Source of the DNA: Chlorobiota bacterium
GTDB taxonomy: Bacteria > Bacteroidota > Bacteroidia > Bacteroidales > Marinilabiliaceae
Direction: 5' to 3'
Assembly: GCA_013153405.1 (NCBI GenBank)
Contig: JAADEM010000050.1
Location: forward strand, 1 to 64,000
DNA length: 64,000 nt
A model generated the notes under the pieces. It was given only the letters and a program-made list of their open reading frames with translations, did not search any database and was not told the DNA's origin. Each line of letters opens with the position of its first letter. The stretch's first letter is position 1. Both the position numbers and the translations under genes were made by a program. Below, one piece after another: positions 27,583-35,908 of this stretch.

Positions 27583-28132
27583 TGTCTTTTCTTTTTGCTG
27601 TTACCGGTTGATTCGGATAAAGTTTCTCCTGCATATATGTTGCCGGGTCATATGTTTTTCTACCCGGACGCGGGAAGTATGTCTTTTCCGAATATTCTTT
27701 AGTATTAAACTCTCGACGCATATGAGGAATATCATCCCAACCTTCGAGAACAAAATTTTCATCTACTCTCGGGCTTCCCGGGAAATCAATTCCAAATGCC
27801 TCATGAAGTTCCCGTTGATAAGTCCATATCTGTTTCCATAAATGATGTGCGCTCTCCATAACAGGATTTTCGCGATCGATATATGTTTTAACACCTATGT
27901 CGATTTTAGTATCTGGATTGTGCAACAGATATAACAACTGAAATTTACCTTCTTCCATCCAGTCCACACAACTCATCATCACAAAGTGGGAAAAGCCTTC
28001 GTAATCCCGAAGCCATGTTACGGCATCAATTGCAAGGTCTTTTGCAACAGTAACAAAAGCCAGACGTTCGCGCTGAACGGTCACATCCTCTGCATTGTAC
28101 TTCTGCTTTATTTTGTCTAATATTTCGTTCAT
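27572..28132 (-). CDS. NuoC/MbhK-like 30-kDa subunit
   Basis: A 186-residue protein of the complex I 30-kDa family. Signature residues near the C-terminal half include WKQIWTYQRELHEAFGIDFPG and GWDDIPHMRREF, which pack against the 49-kDa subunit. No cofactor is expected. It overlaps the next gene, so translation is coupled. It is preceded by a 129-bp gap with two hairpins. Confidence 0.9.
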   Translation of the reverse strand: MNEILDKIKQKYNAEDVTVQRERLAFVTVAKDLAIDAVTWLRDYEGFSHFVMMSCVDWMEEGKFQLLYLLHNPDTKIDIGVKTYIDRENPVMESAHHLWKQIWTYQRELHEAFGIDFPGSPRVDENFVLEGWDDIPHMRREFNTKEYSEKTYFPRPGRKTYDPATYMQEKLYPNQPVTAKRKDNDK

Positions 28133-28143
28133 TGGTCTCTAAA

Positions 28144-28259
28144 CTTTTACCCCCTTTAACTTCCCCTGATAGGGGGAGAATAACGGGTTATATTTTAATT
28201 TTTACAGACATTCTTTTTAGCTCCTTTCTACTCCCCTAGCAGGGGAGACCGGGAGTGAT
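28144..28259. repeat. Paired C/G-rich hairpins between the nuoB- and nuoC-like genes
   Basis: Two short stems fill this gap: 28162-28167 with 28171-28177 (loop 28168-28170) and 28231-28237 with 28241-28247 (loop 28238-28240). The second is a perfect 7-bp stem with a 3-base loop. A related C-rich copy occurs at 26288-26317. They may be a dispersed repeat or act as RNA processing or stability elements inside the operon. Confidence 0.7.
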
Positions 28260-28261
28260 GT

Positions 28262-28984
28262 TTACCAGTTGTAATCCGGCATGTTCCAGTCCTTAACTAT
28301 TTTCTTCTGGTTCGCTTTGTACCAGTCGAAATTTCTTGCATATTCATTAGCTTTCTCCGCTTTACCGGCTTTAATAAGCTCTTTCAGCTTGCCAAAACCT
28401 GCAAGAAGCGCTTCGGGACGAGGCATACAACCTGCAATGTAAACATCAACAGGAATATAATGATCAAGACGATTTATTGTACTGTAACTATCGTAGTACA
28501 TACCTCCGTTTATTGTACATGAACCAAGTGCAAGCACGTACTTTGGCGACGGCATCTGCTCATAAGTTCTGATAACTCTTTTAAGCGTTTTTACCGACAG
28601 ATAACCTGAGATTATGAATGCATTTGATTGCCTTGGTGTAGGTCTCATCTGAACACCAAAACGGAACATATCGAAACGAGGTGTTACAAGAGGAGGAATC
28701 TCAATACTACCGCAACCTGTTCCGAATCCCAACACCCATATACTCTCGGCACGTGCCCAGTTAAGGAACTTCTCTACGATACCATTCCGCGGCTTCTCCT
28801 CCTCGGGACGGGCTCCGCTGAAATAATCATAAATAGGATTAACTTTTATGATAGAGCCGTCGGGGGCAACCACTTCTCTCTCTTCATCTTCTGGGCGAAC
28901 AAACTTCTTTCCTGAGTTCTTAGCATTTGCTTCGGAACGTGCCAGCATTTCGCTCACCTTCGAGTTCATATCTTTTTCAGACAT
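28262..28984 (-). CDS. NuoB/MbhJ-like small subunit
   Basis: A 240-residue protein of the PSST/NuoB family, with an N-terminal extension of about 75 residues. It should hold the terminal iron-sulfur cluster (N2-like). Three cysteines are seen: C91 (FGTGCGSIE), C156 (LALGSCTINGG) and C186 (IAGCMPRPE). Complex I uses an adjacent Cys pair at the first site; here the second is Gly92. A three-Cys site with another ligand, or a different cluster, is therefore possible. It is followed by hairpins and the NuoC-like gene. Confidence 0.88.
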   Translation of the reverse strand: MSEKDMNSKVSEMLARSEANAKNSGKKFVRPEDEEREVVAPDGSIIKVNPIYDYFSGARPEEEKPRNGIVEKFLNWARAESIWVLGFGTGCGSIEIPPLVTPRFDMFRFGVQMRPTPRQSNAFIISGYLSVKTLKRVIRTYEQMPSPKYVLALGSCTINGGMYYDSYSTINRLDHYIPVDVYIAGCMPRPEALLAGFGKLKELIKAGKAEKANEYARNFDWYKANQKKIVKDWNMPDYNW

Positions 28985-28995
28985 TTTATATCTTT

Positions 28996-29910
28996 TTAGA
29001 AACTAAAAACTATTATTGCCAATACTCCTAATACCAGCGGAACTTTAAAGAACCATGTAATCGACTGTTCGATCTTGTAACGCGGGAATACCATTCCTAC
29101 AAAAACCGACCAGAAATATATCAGGAATGTTTTTACTATCAGTTCAGGCCAGCTTGTTGCTCCACCGAACACAAGGTTCATGAACAATACAGCCTCCATC
29201 ACATGAAGGATACTTCCGGCACTCTGCATGAAACCAAGATAAGTTCCTTCGTATTCGGTTGCAGGACCGATAAGGATCTCGTTAGGAGCTTTAACAAGGT
29301 TAAAGGGAGAGTGTCCCATTGCACCAAGCATTGCAAGAATTATTGCACCTGCTGCAAACGGATTAGTAAAAAGTACCCAGTTCTGGAAACCACCCTGTTG
29401 AGCTTCAACGATTTTGTACATTGAAAATGTATCATACTGAATAGCTATTGAAAGAATCGCCAGTGTAAGAGGCAGTTCAACAGCAGCATGTTGCGCCAGC
29501 CCTCTGGCAATACCCATTGCCGAATACGGATGACCTCCTTCTCCAGCACCCATTGCCATTCCAAGCATTCCGAACAGTTGAAAGTAAAGTATAAGTATCA
29601 GGTCGCCTTCGAATGAGAAGTTAGTCCACATTCCATTAGGGTCACCTGTGTAAATCAAAGGCATGAAAAACAACAGACCAATACCTCCGGTAAGACGGAA
29701 AACAGGTCCAAGATAATACATAACACCATGAGTGATAGTAGTACGAACACCAACACTTTTGAAAAAATTTATCCACGGCTGATAAAACGGGATGCCGATA
29801 CGTCCTGATACACGAGCACCAATCTTACGAAAAATTGCACCCATCAAGAAACCCCAGTTCCAAACAATGAACAGACCGAGGAGTGTATATCCTAATTTTG
29901 CGATAGTCAT
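28996..29910 (-). CDS. NuoH/MbhM-like membrane subunit
   Basis: A 304-residue membrane protein with about eight helices, the bridge between the redox arm and the antiporter arm. It keeps the family regions RVSGRIGIPFYQPWINFFK near residue 33 and GAMGHSPFNLVKAPNEI near residue 200, with charged residues used for quinone- or ion-coupled movement in relatives. It starts 5 bp after the fused antiporter gene ends and 11 bp before the NuoB-like gene, a tight operon. Confidence 0.9.
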   Translation of the reverse strand: MTIAKLGYTLLGLFIVWNWGFLMGAIFRKIGARVSGRIGIPFYQPWINFFKSVGVRTTITHGVMYYLGPVFRLTGGIGLLFFMPLIYTGDPNGMWTNFSFEGDLILILYFQLFGMLGMAMGAGEGGHPYSAMGIARGLAQHAAVELPLTLAILSIAIQYDTFSMYKIVEAQQGGFQNWVLFTNPFAAGAIILAMLGAMGHSPFNLVKAPNEILIGPATEYEGTYLGFMQSAGSILHVMEAVLFMNLVFGGATSWPELIVKTFLIYFWSVFVGMVFPRYKIEQSITWFFKVPLVLGVLAIIVFSF

Positions 29911-29915
29911 TTAAA

Positions 29916-32900
29916 TTATCCTCCTATTATTACGAAATAAGTTACTATAATAAACAACACAATATGTATAACATAAGACTGTCCGTTTCCGCTGTAAATT
30001 CGTCGTACTATACCAGCAGTATCGTGCAGGAAGTCTGACACTTTGTTCCACCACTTTTCAACAAGCGGAATTGTAGCAACCCACATAGCCTGATAAAGAC
30101 CTTCGAATACATTGTATGCCACATGAGTTGTTTCAGGACGTTCAGGACGTTCTCCTGAATATGTAATATCAAACTGTTTTACTTTATGCGCCTTGCGTGT
30201 TGAAATCATCAACAGTGCAGTTACCACAAGGAATGCGGCAATGATGGTAACAGCAACAGCTGTTCCTGCCCAATGTCCGTATTTAGTAAATGCTGTTCCT
30301 CCGTCCCAGGTAAGTTGTCCGTCCGGAAACCACTGTGCCACGATGTCTCCAAGCGGTTGAAGTACCCATTGCGGTTTAACCGAATAAACCATAATGCCTG
30401 CCAACAATGTATAAATCGGTATAAGGAACCAGATTGATATCTCTTTTACGTTACGGTGATTGTCTTTAAGTTGACCAAGGAAAATTGTATGAATCAGTCT
30501 CCACAGATACATGAATGCAATACCTCCCGAGAAGAACATTATAGCTCCCTGCAAGTACCAGCCTTTTTCAAGAATCGCATTGTAGAAAAGCCATTTCCCT
30601 GCAAATCCTGACAACGGCGGAACACCTGAAAGTGCAATGATACCGATCATCACGGCTGTAAATGCAAGAGGCATACGCTTGATAAGTCCTCCCATTTCGT
30701 ACATATTGTGTGTCTTAACACGAAGCACAACAGCACCAATTGTTAAGAACAGAACTGCCTTGTAAAGGAAGTGGTTCACTACATACGAGAAACCGCCGAG
30801 CCATCCGAGGTGAGACATCATTGCAAAACCAAGAACGATGTATCCCAACTGACCGATAGAAGAGTAAGCCAACAACCTCTTAGCATCCTCCTGGAATACT
30901 GCCATAAGGTTACCAGAAAAGGCCGTGATAGCACCAAGCCATCCGAGTGCGTAAGGCAGCCAGGGATAGGCATTGTTTTCGCCACCCATTCCAATAAGAG
31001 TAAGAACAATTCCGAAAACACCCGCTTTAAGCAGAATGGCAGATACCATAGGTGAAACATCACTTTCGGCCTCACCGTGAGCTCCCGGCAGCCAGATGTG
31101 TAATCCGAGTGCAGCAGTCTTGGTAAGGAAACCAACGATTAGCAGACCGTATGCCCAGTAAGGAATGTATGAAATAGAGTTGATAATGCTCATATCGTAA
31201 GACCCCTGACCTGCAAAAGCCATTCCTAATCCCATCAGCAAAGCATAAGCACCGCCTACTGAGAAGAGCATATAACTTAGTCCGTGAGGCATTGAACGCT
31301 TACCGCGAATGATGAGGAAGTAAGAACCTGCAGTCATCAGCTCCCAGCCAAAGAAGAACTGAAGAGTGTTCTGTGCTTCAATGATGGTGGTAAGTCCTGC
31401 GTACATCAGAAGAGCAACCGGATAAAATCCTGGACGTGTTCCCTTGTATGCATAACCTGCAATCAGGGTAAGAATACCTCCGATCATGAAAATTGCTTCG
31501 AAAACAAGACGAAGATTATCAAGATCAGGATAAATAGTATAGAAATAGAATGCCATTCCTATAATGGCAATAGTGTTCTTAATAAATACAGGAAGGAAAT
31601 CAAGAATGAAGATTGCTGCTACGAAAAACAACGGTATCCAGTTGATTGCAGCTCCTGCATCTGTATGTTGAGATGTGAAATATCCTGTTACGTAAAGGGC
31701 GATAGCCACAATACCAACGGGAAGTATTTTATTCCATTCTATTTTGAAGTCTTCGATATTCTCATTCTCACCTTTGATAGCATATCCAAACCAGCGGAAT
31801 AAATAAACAGCTTCCATCATTGAGCCGAAAAGGATAGCAACAACCCATGGAAGATTTCCTGTGTTAACTAGCTCCATCACAAGCTCCCACTTTGCAAAGA
31901 AAGAGGGGAACGGTGGGAATCCTATCAATGCGAAAATGAAAGTTCCCATCAGGAACAGGAAGTAAGGCTTTTTGCGTATAACAGCCCAATTCGCAATATC
32001 ATTTTGTTTCACGATACCGGCCAGCCAGAAAAGACCCGCTTTGGCAAAGTAGTGTGAGAACAGAATTCCGAATGCAACGTAAGGAGTATTATCACCGAGA
32101 ACATCTTTGAATCCGAGAATGATCATCAACAATCCTATCTGACCTATTGAAGAGTATCCCAGCAGACGTTTTGCAATTCTTTGTTTAAGGGCAAGAACAT
32201 TACTTCCCACGAATGATACAGCTCCGATAAGTGCTACCCAGTAATTCCACTCACTTCCGGCCATTTCGAGAAGTTTTGAAAGAACAAAATACATTGCAGT
32301 TGCTGTAGCTGCAGAAAGCATTGCTCCGATACCGGCATTTGAACCTTCATAAATATCCAGCCCCCATCCGTTGGCCGGGAATGATTTTAGTTCAAGAATT
32401 ATTGACACCATAATCAAAAGAAGTGCTACACTTCCACCCTTAAGGGCACCAATATTCGCAGCGGTAAGTCCGTCAATATTCAGAGTTCCGCTGTAGTAGT
32501 ATGCGAAAATGATACCCAACAGCAATACTCCGCTAATTATTCCGGTTGCAAGCATATATTTAAAACCTGCCTGTATTGACTTACCCGATTCGGTAAGTAT
32601 AACAAGACCGGCAGTAGCAATACTGACGATTTCGAGGAATACAAAAAGGTTAAAAATATCACGGGTCATTATTACAACATTCAAACCCATAATGAAAATA
32701 AGAAAAACCATCACAGCATGGTTTCCTGCTTCTTTCAGATTCCTGTACAGGTATATACCTCCCAACAGCCCTATAAAGTTCACAGCTGTGGTAAGAACAC
32801 TCTCGTTCAGTCCCATCAGAAGATTGATGGAAAACGGGGGCTTAAATCCTGCCGTAAAAATCTGTTGTGCACTTTCTCCGTTTATCAACCCGATTAACCA

Positions 32901-33038
32901 CGAGCCTGTTAAAACTCCCATCAAAGCTATTGCAGCCAGCATTAAAACAGCAGCCGCATCTTTTGCCTTTTTGGGAACAAACCCGAGGGCAAAGGCACCG
33001 CCAAGACCAATGGTTAGTATATGAATAGGTGAGATCAT
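29916..33038 (-). CDS. Double MnhD/NuoL-like antiporter subunit (H-H' fusion)
   Basis: A 1040-residue membrane protein that repeats the proton-translocating antiporter module twice in one chain. Half one (residues 1 to about 500) has ANGWGLDIYEGSNAG and LLGYSSIGQIG. Half two (about 510-970) has HIWLPGAHGEAESDVSP and LLAYSSIGQLG. Each half also shows the PPFPSFFAKW / VPPLSGFAGKW motif. In archaeal Mbx these are separate H and H' subunits, so this is a natural fusion. No frameshift or internal stop is seen. It supplies two of the likely ion channels. Confidence 0.9.
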   Translation of the reverse strand: MISPIHILTIGLGGAFALGFVPKKAKDAAAVLMLAAIALMGVLTGSWLIGLINGESAQQIFTAGFKPPFSINLLMGLNESVLTTAVNFIGLLGGIYLYRNLKEAGNHAVMVFLIFIMGLNVVIMTRDIFNLFVFLEIVSIATAGLVILTESGKSIQAGFKYMLATGIISGVLLLGIIFAYYYSGTLNIDGLTAANIGALKGGSVALLLIMVSIILELKSFPANGWGLDIYEGSNAGIGAMLSAATATAMYFVLSKLLEMAGSEWNYWVALIGAVSFVGSNVLALKQRIAKRLLGYSSIGQIGLLMIILGFKDVLGDNTPYVAFGILFSHYFAKAGLFWLAGIVKQNDIANWAVIRKKPYFLFLMGTFIFALIGFPPFPSFFAKWELVMELVNTGNLPWVVAILFGSMMEAVYLFRWFGYAIKGENENIEDFKIEWNKILPVGIVAIALYVTGYFTSQHTDAGAAINWIPLFFVAAIFILDFLPVFIKNTIAIIGMAFYFYTIYPDLDNLRLVFEAIFMIGGILTLIAGYAYKGTRPGFYPVALLMYAGLTTIIEAQNTLQFFFGWELMTAGSYFLIIRGKRSMPHGLSYMLFSVGGAYALLMGLGMAFAGQGSYDMSIINSISYIPYWAYGLLIVGFLTKTAALGLHIWLPGAHGEAESDVSPMVSAILLKAGVFGIVLTLIGMGGENNAYPWLPYALGWLGAITAFSGNLMAVFQEDAKRLLAYSSIGQLGYIVLGFAMMSHLGWLGGFSYVVNHFLYKAVLFLTIGAVVLRVKTHNMYEMGGLIKRMPLAFTAVMIGIIALSGVPPLSGFAGKWLFYNAILEKGWYLQGAIMFFSGGIAFMYLWRLIHTIFLGQLKDNHRNVKEISIWFLIPIYTLLAGIMVYSVKPQWVLQPLGDIVAQWFPDGQLTWDGGTAFTKYGHWAGTAVAVTIIAAFLVVTALLMISTRKAHKVKQFDITYSGERPERPETTHVAYNVFEGLYQAMWVATIPLVEKWWNKVSDFLHDTAGIVRRIYSGNGQSYVIHIVLFIIVTYFVIIGG

Positions 33039-33102
33039 TTTATAATGTTTATTTGTTTAATCCTTTTATTGTTTCTTCCAAATCCGAATATCTTACATCA
33101 AA

Positions 33103-33459
33103 TTACCATTTCAGGTCTTTGAAACTCTCAATGTCGAGTGATTTCTTCTCCTGATGAAGTCTCATGGCATATGCAAGCATAAGAGCTGTTACACCCAGTC
33201 CAATAACAATAGCAGTAAGAACTAGCGCCTGCGGAACAGGGTCTACAATCTTATGAGCAGTATCGGTAAGCAGTTCTTTTTTGTCAAGTATCGGAGCTAC
33301 TCCGCCTTTAACGAAAGCCATTGAAACCATTACAATGTGAATACCTGTATCAAACAATGAGAAACCGATAATGATACGGATAAGGTTCTTACGGGTCATG
33401 ATAGCCCAAAGCCCGGCAAGAATGATAAGAAATCCTGTAGTTATAGTTATATATTCCAT
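33103..33459 (-). CDS. MnhC/NuoK-like subunit
   Basis: A 118-residue protein with three membrane helices. The NuoK/MnhC signature GFSLFDTGIHIVMVSM near residue 32 and VDPVPQALVLTAIVIG near residue 72 are clear. It is equivalent to MbhG. It lies 15 bp after the MnhB-like gene and 64 bp before the double antiporter gene. Confidence 0.9.
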   Translation of the reverse strand: MEYITITTGFLIILAGLWAIMTRKNLIRIIIGFSLFDTGIHIVMVSMAFVKGGVAPILDKKELLTDTAHKIVDPVPQALVLTAIVIGLGVTALMLAYAMRLHQEKKSLDIESFKDLKW

Positions 33460-33474
33460 TTGTAAATCTTTTAC

Positions 33475-34164
33475 TTAATTATCTGCCTGAACCGATTTAA
33501 ACTTATGCAGAATGTTCGACAATTCGGCACCTACCTTCAACCCGACGAATGAATAAATTACCGGAATAGCCCCTGCACTGAATAACTCACCGAATTTTCC
33601 CAGAGGTAAAATTGCATTATCAAGAAATCCAAGTCCCAGGATTGCTCCGAAAGCAGCCAGCCCCACATAAACCAGTCCGGATACACTTTCAAGTGATTCG
33701 AAAAATTTATGGCTGAACTCCATATTCGGGAACGCCAGAAACATTAGAATAACAGCAGAAGCAATTACAGCACCTCCCTGAAATCCTCCTCCCGGTGTAA
33801 GGTGTCCGTTTATAAATATGTAGATACCAAGCATGGTAATTATCGGAATTAACAGCTTTGCCGCAGTTTTAAATATCTCACTGTTCTTTCTCAAGGTACG
33901 CTTATCCGATTCCTTTTTCAGAAAGAAAGCAATAATGGCGGCAGTAAGGAAAAGAATAGTAACCTCACCTAGTGTATCAAGTCCCCTGTATGTTACAACG
34001 ACAGCAGTTACAAGGTTTTGGGAGTTTACTTTTTCTATATTTTCTTTACTTGCATAAAACTGTGAAACCTCGGTAAGACCCGTACTTCCGTGGAAACTGC
34101 TGTAAAGCGGATAAAGCACACTTACGAAGGCTGCCAATATGAATAGTACTAAAAGCTTTTTCAT
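33475..34164 (-). CDS. MbhE-MnhB (MbhF) fused membrane subunit
   Basis: A 229-residue protein. The first 90 residues match the MbhE part, with VTYRGLDTLGEVTILF, and the rest is the MnhB/MbhF domain with HLTPGGGFQGGAV near residue 120. In many Mrp systems these domains are in MnhA's tail and in MnhB, so here they are merged and MnhA is missing as such. It is an integral membrane part of the sodium/proton antiporter arm. Confidence 0.88.
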   Translation of the reverse strand: MKKLLVLFILAAFVSVLYPLYSSFHGSTGLTEVSQFYASKENIEKVNSQNLVTAVVVTYRGLDTLGEVTILFLTAAIIAFFLKKESDKRTLRKNSEIFKTAAKLLIPIITMLGIYIFINGHLTPGGGFQGGAVIASAVILMFLAFPNMEFSHKFFESLESVSGLVYVGLAAFGAILGLGFLDNAILPLGKFGELFSAGAIPVIYSFVGLKVGAELSNILHKFKSVQADN

Positions 34165-34190
34165 TTGAGTATTTTACTTATTAATGATAA

Positions 34191-34478
34191 TTACTTATTT
34201 GGTATCTCATCTATTTCATCACTTTCACGTCCCTCTTTATCGTTTTGTCTTATTCTGTTCAGGACGTAGAAAAATATGATGGTTGACAAACCGCTACCAA
34301 TTGCTGCTTCGGTCATGGCAACATCAGGTGCTGCAAGAAACAGATACATAATGGAAGCAAACAGTCCTACTGCACCAGTGGCAATAACCGCAACTATCAT
34401 TTTTTTATGATAGATAGCAATAAAGGACATTGCCAGCATCAGAATACCAAGTAATGTGGTTATAATTTTAAATTCCAT
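34191..34478 (-). CDS. MbhD-like DUF4040 subunit
   Basis: A 95-residue membrane protein with three helices and the conserved APDVAMTEAAIGSGLSTI motif of the MbhD family (DUF4040), found in the C-terminal part of MnhA in classical Mrp antiporters. A hydrophilic acidic tail follows. It is 26 bp from the MnhB-like gene. Confidence 0.88.
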   Translation of the reverse strand: MEFKIITTLLGILMLAMSFIAIYHKKMIVAVIATGAVGLFASIMYLFLAAPDVAMTEAAIGSGLSTIIFFYVLNRIRQNDKEGRESDEIDEIPNK

Positions 34479-34541
34479 ATCTTTTAATTATATAAACCCG
34501 CTTAAGGATTAAATTGTCTATTATTTAATAACGTACAGCGA

Positions 34542-34895
34542 TTATTTCTTCTCGTACTCAACCTTACGAGCTTTTGCACTAACCTTTAACTTATCAACAA
34601 CTGTCTTATCGGTAAAGGGTATCTTAATAAAGTAAGAAGCCCTTGCCAGAACATGCGAAGACACCGGACTGGTCATCATCACAAAAAAGATGAGCAATAC
34701 CAGTTTACCCCACCATCCGGGCATTATAAGAATAATTCCAAGCAGACTTAATATAGTACCCAGTGTTGTTGCCTTGGTTCCAACCTGCAGGCGATTATAC
34801 ACATCCGGCATTCGTAAAAGACCTATGGATGCCACAAGCAATATCAGCGAACCTGTCAGGGTTGTTATTGCTCCAATCAATTCCAAAATTTCCAT
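34542..34895 (-). CDS. mnhG: MnhG subunit
   Basis: A 117-residue Mrp G subunit: IGLLRMPDVYNRLQVGTKATTLG is the family core, with three helices. The ATG at 34895 (MEILELIG) is preferred. An upstream ATG at 34943 would overlap mnhF by 29 bases and add residues foreign to the family. It is 63 bp ahead of the MbhD-like gene. Confidence 0.92.
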   Translation of the reverse strand: MEILELIGAITTLTGSLILLVASIGLLRMPDVYNRLQVGTKATTLGTILSLLGIILIMPGWWGKLVLLIFFVMMTSPVSSHVLARASYFIKIPFTDKTVVDKLKVSAKARKVEYEKK

Positions 34896-34914
34896 TATTG
34901 CTATATTAAATTCG

Positions 34915-35175
34915 TTATAAACTCTTTTCCAAATACTTTGCAATGATTATCACAGCAAGAAATCCCAACAGACCATAGACAATAGCCACATCAAGATAGA
35001 TTTCCCTTTGGGTCACATATGAAAGAATAGCTATAAGAGCCAGAGAAGCAATAGACATCATATCAAATGCAATCACCCGGTCTACTGAAGTTTTTCCTTT
35101 CACGAAACGAATCATGGTAAGCCCGATGCTCAGCAGAATAATGGCAACAGCGACCTCTAAAATTGTATTAACCAT
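34915..35175 (-). CDS. mnhF: MnhF subunit
   Basis: An 86-residue, three-helix Mrp F subunit, with IRFVKGKTSVDRVIAFDM as the family motif near residue 23. It overlaps mnhE by 8 bases and ends 19 bp before mnhG. It is equivalent to MbhB. Confidence 0.92.
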   Translation of the reverse strand: MVNTILEVAVAIILLSIGLTMIRFVKGKTSVDRVIAFDMMSIASLALIAILSYVTQREIYLDVAIVYGLLGFLAVIIIAKYLEKSL

Positions 35176-35656
35176 AAATTACCTCCAAATATTTTTCAAA
35201 TTTTTCAACTATCTCTTTACTTGCACTTTTAATGTCCTCATCCTTTACATCAATCCAGTGAATAAAGAATGAATCATCTACAACATCCACAGTAAGTGTT
35301 CCCGGAGTAAGTGTAATTGAATTAGCCAGAAGCATACGTGCAAACTTTGATTTCAGCTTAGTTTTTACTTCTACAATACCGGGTTTAATCGGCAGTGCAG
35401 GATTAAGCACACGCTTAGTTACATCCAGGTTTGACTTTATCAGCTCCACCATAAAAACCCCGAGAAACCATATTGTGTAAAATATTCCTTTAGGGGTAAA
35501 ATTCATATCCTGAAACAGCTCACACCTTTTACACATAAAAAGACTTAAAAACACAGCTATAACGGCTCCAACCAACAGAATATCAGGCTGAAATGTATTG
35601 TTCAACAATACCCAAACAACCATCAGTATTAAAAAGGTAATAATAAAATTTTTCAT
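35168..35656 (-). CDS. mnhE: MnhE subunit
   Basis: A 162-residue Mrp E subunit. Two membrane helices are followed by a soluble domain with LLANSITLTPGTLTVDV, the family signature. It is the first gene of the operon and is equivalent to MbhA. A candidate promoter lies at 35736-35743, facing away from the Crp-family gene. Confidence 0.93.
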   Translation of the reverse strand: MKNFIITFLILMVVWVLLNNTFQPDILLVGAVIAVFLSLFMCKRCELFQDMNFTPKGIFYTIWFLGVFMVELIKSNLDVTKRVLNPALPIKPGIVEVKTKLKSKFARMLLANSITLTPGTLTVDVVDDSFFIHWIDVKDEDIKSASKEIVEKFEKYLEVIYG

Positions 35657-35735
35657 CTGGCTTTCTTTAACTCTTGAAAGTAAACTAATTAAACGAATGC
35701 TTATATTTTTAAGCAGCTTTAAAAAAATGATTGCA

Positions 35736-35743
35736 CAAAAGTA
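35736..35743 (-). promoter_or_regulatory. Candidate -7 box for the Mbx-like operon
   Basis: TACTTTTG on the minus strand matches TAnnTTTG. It is 80 bp upstream of mnhE. No good -33 TTTG is seen at 17-23 bp, so an activator may be needed. The divergent Crp-family protein is an obvious candidate. Confidence 0.4.
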
Positions 35744-35782
35744 TTATCTATCATTTAATTTTAATAAGATACTCAGTTTAGA

Positions 35783-35790
35783 TATATTTG
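35783..35790 (+). promoter_or_regulatory. Candidate -7 box for the Crp-family gene
   Basis: TATATTTG on the plus strand fits TAnnTTTG and lies 118 bp upstream of the start at 35909. There is no clear -33 element. The two -7 boxes are divergent and about 40 bp apart, so the regulator could act on both. Confidence 0.35.
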
Positions 35791-35908
35791 CACTTTGATA
35801 TAAATTTATCTACCATAACGTAGACATAAATCTATATTCAGCAGAAATTATAAAATCGGTTTTTTGCGGATGTAAAATTAGTATAAAGGTACACTATTTT
35901 AAAATAAA

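Noticed and set aside
26386-28984. A group 4 [NiFe] hydrogenase
   Set aside because: The large subunit lacks the full four-Cys ligand set, and no hydrogenase maturation genes are in the window.
32509-33024. A 171-codon plus-strand frame opposite the double antiporter
   Set aside because: Its composition mirrors the hydrophobic membrane gene on the other strand; it is a shadow frame.
34542-34943. Longer start for mnhG at 34943
   Set aside because: It would overlap mnhF by 29 bases, and the added residues do not fit the Mrp G family.
19928-35656. Functional link between the YeeE/YedE gene and the ion pump as a sulfane reductase
   Set aside because: The loci are far apart and separated by a terminator; the sequence gives no evidence for sulfur reduction.
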